Notes under the pieces: generated by a model
Told to the model about the DNA's origin: nothing
Database searches by the model: none
What the model saw: the letters and a program-made list of their open reading frames with translations, nothing else
Shown: positions 60,831 to 64,000 of the stretch, in pieces
Layout: each line of letters begins with the position of its first letter
Numbering within the stretch: position 1 is the stretch's first letter
Assembly: GCA_950295325.1 (NCBI GenBank)
Contig: OX485804.1
Coordinates: 2,728,001 to 2,792,000 of the forward strand
Direction of reading: 5' to 3'
Source: Polytrichum commune
Lineage: Eukaryota > Streptophyta > Polytrichopsida > Polytrichales > Polytrichaceae
Length of the DNA: 64,000 bases
Made by a program: the position numbers and the translations under genes

Positions 60831-63161
60831 AAAATGAGCCAAAGTTTGGCCTTGGGTGGACAATTGACCTGAATGAGCCACGTGTGCATGATAATGCTCT
60901 TGTGACAAGTTGTGCAATATAGTGCATAATGCTCTTGCGACAAGCTACTTGTTCTCTTTGGGAGGTTTTTAACAATTAAGGTGGACATGCCTAATTCTGT
61001 TACTTCTTTTAATCGGGACGCCTATATTTGAGTGGTATGTGGTGTGGTGTGGCTCCAAAAATGGATGCCCAAAAAATTTGGACTAAGTGCTCAAAACACG
61101 ATAACCATTCTAGGCTCAACACTCAATATTATTTTTTATTTTTTATTTTTTGGGGGGGGAGGGAAGATCTATATGACCATTAATTAGCACAATAATCTTC
61201 ACTTTGATAATAACTCAAGATATTCACATGAGCTCCAAAAATTATGAAGATAGTTGCTATGGCCTTGATATAGATTTGCTAACCATATCGTCCTAGTCAT
61301 GTGTTTCACATCCTAGGAGAAGTAGGCAAGTAGGGAAAAAGCAACAATATCATACTCTCTACTTTATGACAATGTTAAATAGATCAATCTAGAGTTCATA
61401 AAAAGAAAGGTGTGGATAAGAGAGGTTGGGCAATGGAGGGATCACATGCTTGCATGTTTGTTGGTGATCACCTTGCCTGTGTTGCTCTCATGAACCACAT
61501 TTCTGCTGTGATTTGTTTTTTAATTTTCTTTGGGAGGATGCATTCACGGATTGGCAAGAGGGTAACATGTCTTACATGTGATTTTTGTTGCTTGTCATGA
61601 CTTTGAACTTGGATTTCAAAGTTAGGATTATTTTTCTTGGATTTGTGAATGTGATATGAGATTTTAACAACGATATGGATTTTTTTTTCAAAACTTTTCA
61701 TGTTCTTGCAATGTGTTAGACCATTTGTAAAAGATTAGTCTAGCATGTTCAAGTCAACCTCTCTTTCATTTGAAGCTCTGCCTATGATGCCCCTATAATG
61801 CACCACTTGGATACATGAAAATGATTCTAAAGTGGCTACAAAATAAGACTCCACTCCTTTTCCAACTACTGGCATCAAGTTCCATGATGAAAGTGGATTT
61901 CTCTTTTGAAATTGTGCAACATTGTCTAGAATGACATGTTCATGTTTGACATACACACACTAGGAATATGATCACTTTGTGTATGCTTACAATTCCATGA
62001 AAACCCCAAGCTAGCTAACCACATAAGACAAGCGAGCACAAAAAAACACACATATCTTATTAAGTTTGAAAGGAGGATCATTCCATAAACAATTGGTGAG
62101 CCAAGACTCTCCTAAAAGACTGCGACTCACGTAAATTTCAAAGATTAATTTACCACCCAAAGGCGTAGTTAGTCATGGTGAAGATTGGTTGATGATGTGG
62201 ATACCAACTCCATGTAGAAGATAAAGTACATTCACTCAAAAGAGTGTATTTGAAACGATATAAGTTATGTTGCCAACAATTTCCACTAGGACTTGAGGAA
62301 ACAAAGTGAACTCCCTCACAAAGTCTTCACATGTTTACCTTTGCCAATTTGTGTGGCACGGGTGGAGGACCTCAAGAAAGGAGTTCCTTTGTTTCATCAA
62401 GTTTTATTTGGTCATTGTTGGCAAACAAAAGTCATATTATTTACCCTACAAGCACATGACTCTTGGACAATTGTCATGCGTAAAAAATATGTCACATGAG
62501 AGATAGATTTACATATTTCTTCCACCGACGCTCAACAATTGCCTAGGACTCATATCATGGTAGTGTTAGTATACCCTCTATCGAGTGAATTTATCATAAC
62601 CTTTTGCATTGTGGTGGCTTCCACATCAACAATCCACCTTCCACAATGTAACCATGCCTCCTTCAAAATCATAAGATAAAAAGTCATTTTTTTGAAATGT
62701 TGTACCCATTGCCCAAACAACTAATACAACAGGTTGATGTACATTAAATATATCCAACTACATTGATATACATTTGCACCATAAAGGGGAATTAAGAAAA
62801 TTCCATACATGAGTTTTTACTAGGTGTGTTTTTAGTTGAGTGGAAGTATATTAGACCAAGTGTGATTCCATTTTTAGTGTGAGTCACACTCACATGAGTG
62901 ATTGGTGTAGTTCATATACCCAAGTCAGACATCATTCTTTAAGTGGGAGATGACAAGCCCATGAGGCATGAACCAGATTGTTGGACATAATCATTTTGAC
63001 ACCCTCCTCTTTGGACCCTCCAATCATGGAGATCGACGGTCTAGATTGAGGGCATGAGAGGGCAATGGTTATGCTTTGGGGGTATGATCTTATGGGGAGA
63101 TTATCCTCTTTCCTCAATCCTGGAACACTGCCTTGGGTGTCAAATGTCAGATTGTGTGGGG
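60831..63161. other. Intergenic sequence with dispersed repeats
   Basis: It holds the second copy of the 44-kb dispersed repeat (61018-61180) and the partial third unit of the 60-kb duplication. A 73-codon minus-strand frame (61735-61956) has no recognised domain. The last 200 bp or so may be the 3' UTR of the LRR gene. Confidence 0.4.
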
Positions 63162-63859
63162 CTACTTAGCAGGCTCAGCTTTTGGGGAAGGAGGGTTTAG
63201 AAACAAATCTTCTTCGTCAAAACTCCGTGATAGTAACAACTGCTCGATCTTGGCTTCTAACTCAGCCCCGATGTTGCAATTCTTCAAATCAAGCTCCTTG
63301 ATTCTCTTTCCGGCAACCTGAATTGGAGCGAAACATTTATTTCAGCATGCATACTAGATATTGGAATAATGGATAGCATAGGGAGTTGCCATAGTTTGAT
63401 ACTATATAATTTTTTTTCTTCTGGTAAACAATGATTTGCCATGCAATACAATGCAAAAGATGATGTTCAAGGTCATGCAACACCATTCACATTGGTCAAG
63501 ACCCTTCTGGATTGCATGCAAATTACCTTTCGGCACTATGAGTGTTGAACTGGACAATACTCTTCTGTATCCACAAGAATTAGTATAACAAACCAAACAA
63601 TGGTTTTTATTATTTTGATAATATATGTGCTCTAGTAATGTTAAATGGGGAACCGCTAAGAAAATTTAGATGTCATTAGGGTTCTTGTTAAACTTCACAA
63701 ACACACCAGGCCAGTGTAGATGATTTGGCCACCAGCTGGGCCAATGCGGGGATTGGCCGAGCAGTCAATATTGTTCAGCCGAGAGTAGGGCAAGTGAAGC
63801 AACTTTGACAAGGATTCAACACTCTCCATGTCCAACCCTGTCCCTGCCATGCTTAGTCT
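63162..63859 (-). CDS. Leucine-rich-repeat protein, last two exons (5' part beyond window)
   Basis: The final exon is 63317-63162 (52 codons with the TAG stop) and the exon before it 63859-63707 (51 codons), both phase 0 with AG acceptors and a GT donor. Joined, they read 'RLSMAGTGLDMESVESLSKL', then '...YSRLNNIDCSANPRIGP', and finally 'KRIKELDLKNCNIGAELEAK' with the tail 'EEDLFLNPPSPKAEPAK'. The pattern LxxLDLxxCxIG, about one repeat per 26-30 residues, is that of ribonuclease-inhibitor-type LRRs, usually protein-interaction surfaces. The acceptor at 63860-63862 shows that the gene continues to the right past the window edge. No catalytic domain is visible, so I cannot tell which LRR protein this is. 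The non-coding 63318-63706 is its last intron. Confidence 0.65.
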
Positions 63860-64000
63860 CTGCAAGAATCGAATTCCAAGTTAGAAAATCATTGTCTTCT
63901 GTAGTATGTGTTGCAAAATTGGTAGTAGTTGTTTTGTGATTGCACAATTTTATTAGGAAATAATGGGGCATGACAAGATTTCATAAAAAAGGATCCACGC

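Noticed and set aside
1-64000. tRNA or rRNA genes
   Set aside because: I looked for the B-box-like ggttcgaatcc and acceptor pairing and found none convincing. A tRNAscan-SE run would settle this.

Overview
The window looks like nuclear DNA of a land plant. It has AT-rich, repeat-laden intergenic sequence, GT-AG introns, remnants of Ty1/copia and Ty3/gypsy retrotransposons, TA-flanked Stowaway-like and pogo-like elements, and genes of a plant-specific family (QWRF-motif, AUGMIN subunit 8-like). I cannot fix the lineage from the sequence alone. There is no sign of a prokaryotic operon, CRISPR array or convincing tRNA/rRNA gene.

The core is a cluster of three apparently intact six-exon QWRF genes. 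Copy A is on the minus strand (21753-28318), copy B on the plus strand (38193-42755) and copy C on the minus strand (47547-52618). A and B are head to head across a spacer of about 8-9 kb filled with transposon debris (a 146-bp MITE, a deleted pogo-like element, a gypsy RNase H-integrase relic). B and C are tail to tail across a spacer holding a TAA-flanked foldback element. All introns are phase 0 and exons 2-6 have identical lengths in the three copies (120, 117, 90, 108 and 126 nt). B is a mosaic: its 5' flank, exon 1 and the start of intron 1 are almost identical to A, while exons 4-6, their introns and the 3' flank are almost identical to C, introns included. This points to recent conversion or recombination between inverted copies.

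Other genes are few. A 126-codon lysine-rich protein (18284-18664, plus) has no family name I can give with confidence. The right edge holds the last two exons of a leucine-rich-repeat protein on the minus strand (63162-63859), found from splice signals and reading frame.

Region by region: 0-13 kb is repeat-rich DNA with a CACTA-ended MITE (about 2.0-2.2 kb), a four-copy array of a roughly 380-bp unit (4.34-5.86 kb) and a 37-bp x 3 minisatellite (8.2 kb). At 13.15-14.35 kb there is a six-copy array of a roughly 190-bp unit. A copia RNase H fragment with a 3' LTR lies at 16.9-17.8 kb and the small gene at 18.3 kb. The QWRF cluster with its flanks fills 20.7-53.5 kb. The rest, 53.5-63 kb, is dispersed repeats, MITE ends and a 386-bp tandem duplication, followed by the LRR gene.

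Functionally, the QWRF proteins are expected to bind microtubules and augmin. The cluster mainly shows how a small gene family duplicates, inverts and exchanges sequence. All calls are by eye; no alignment or database search was run.
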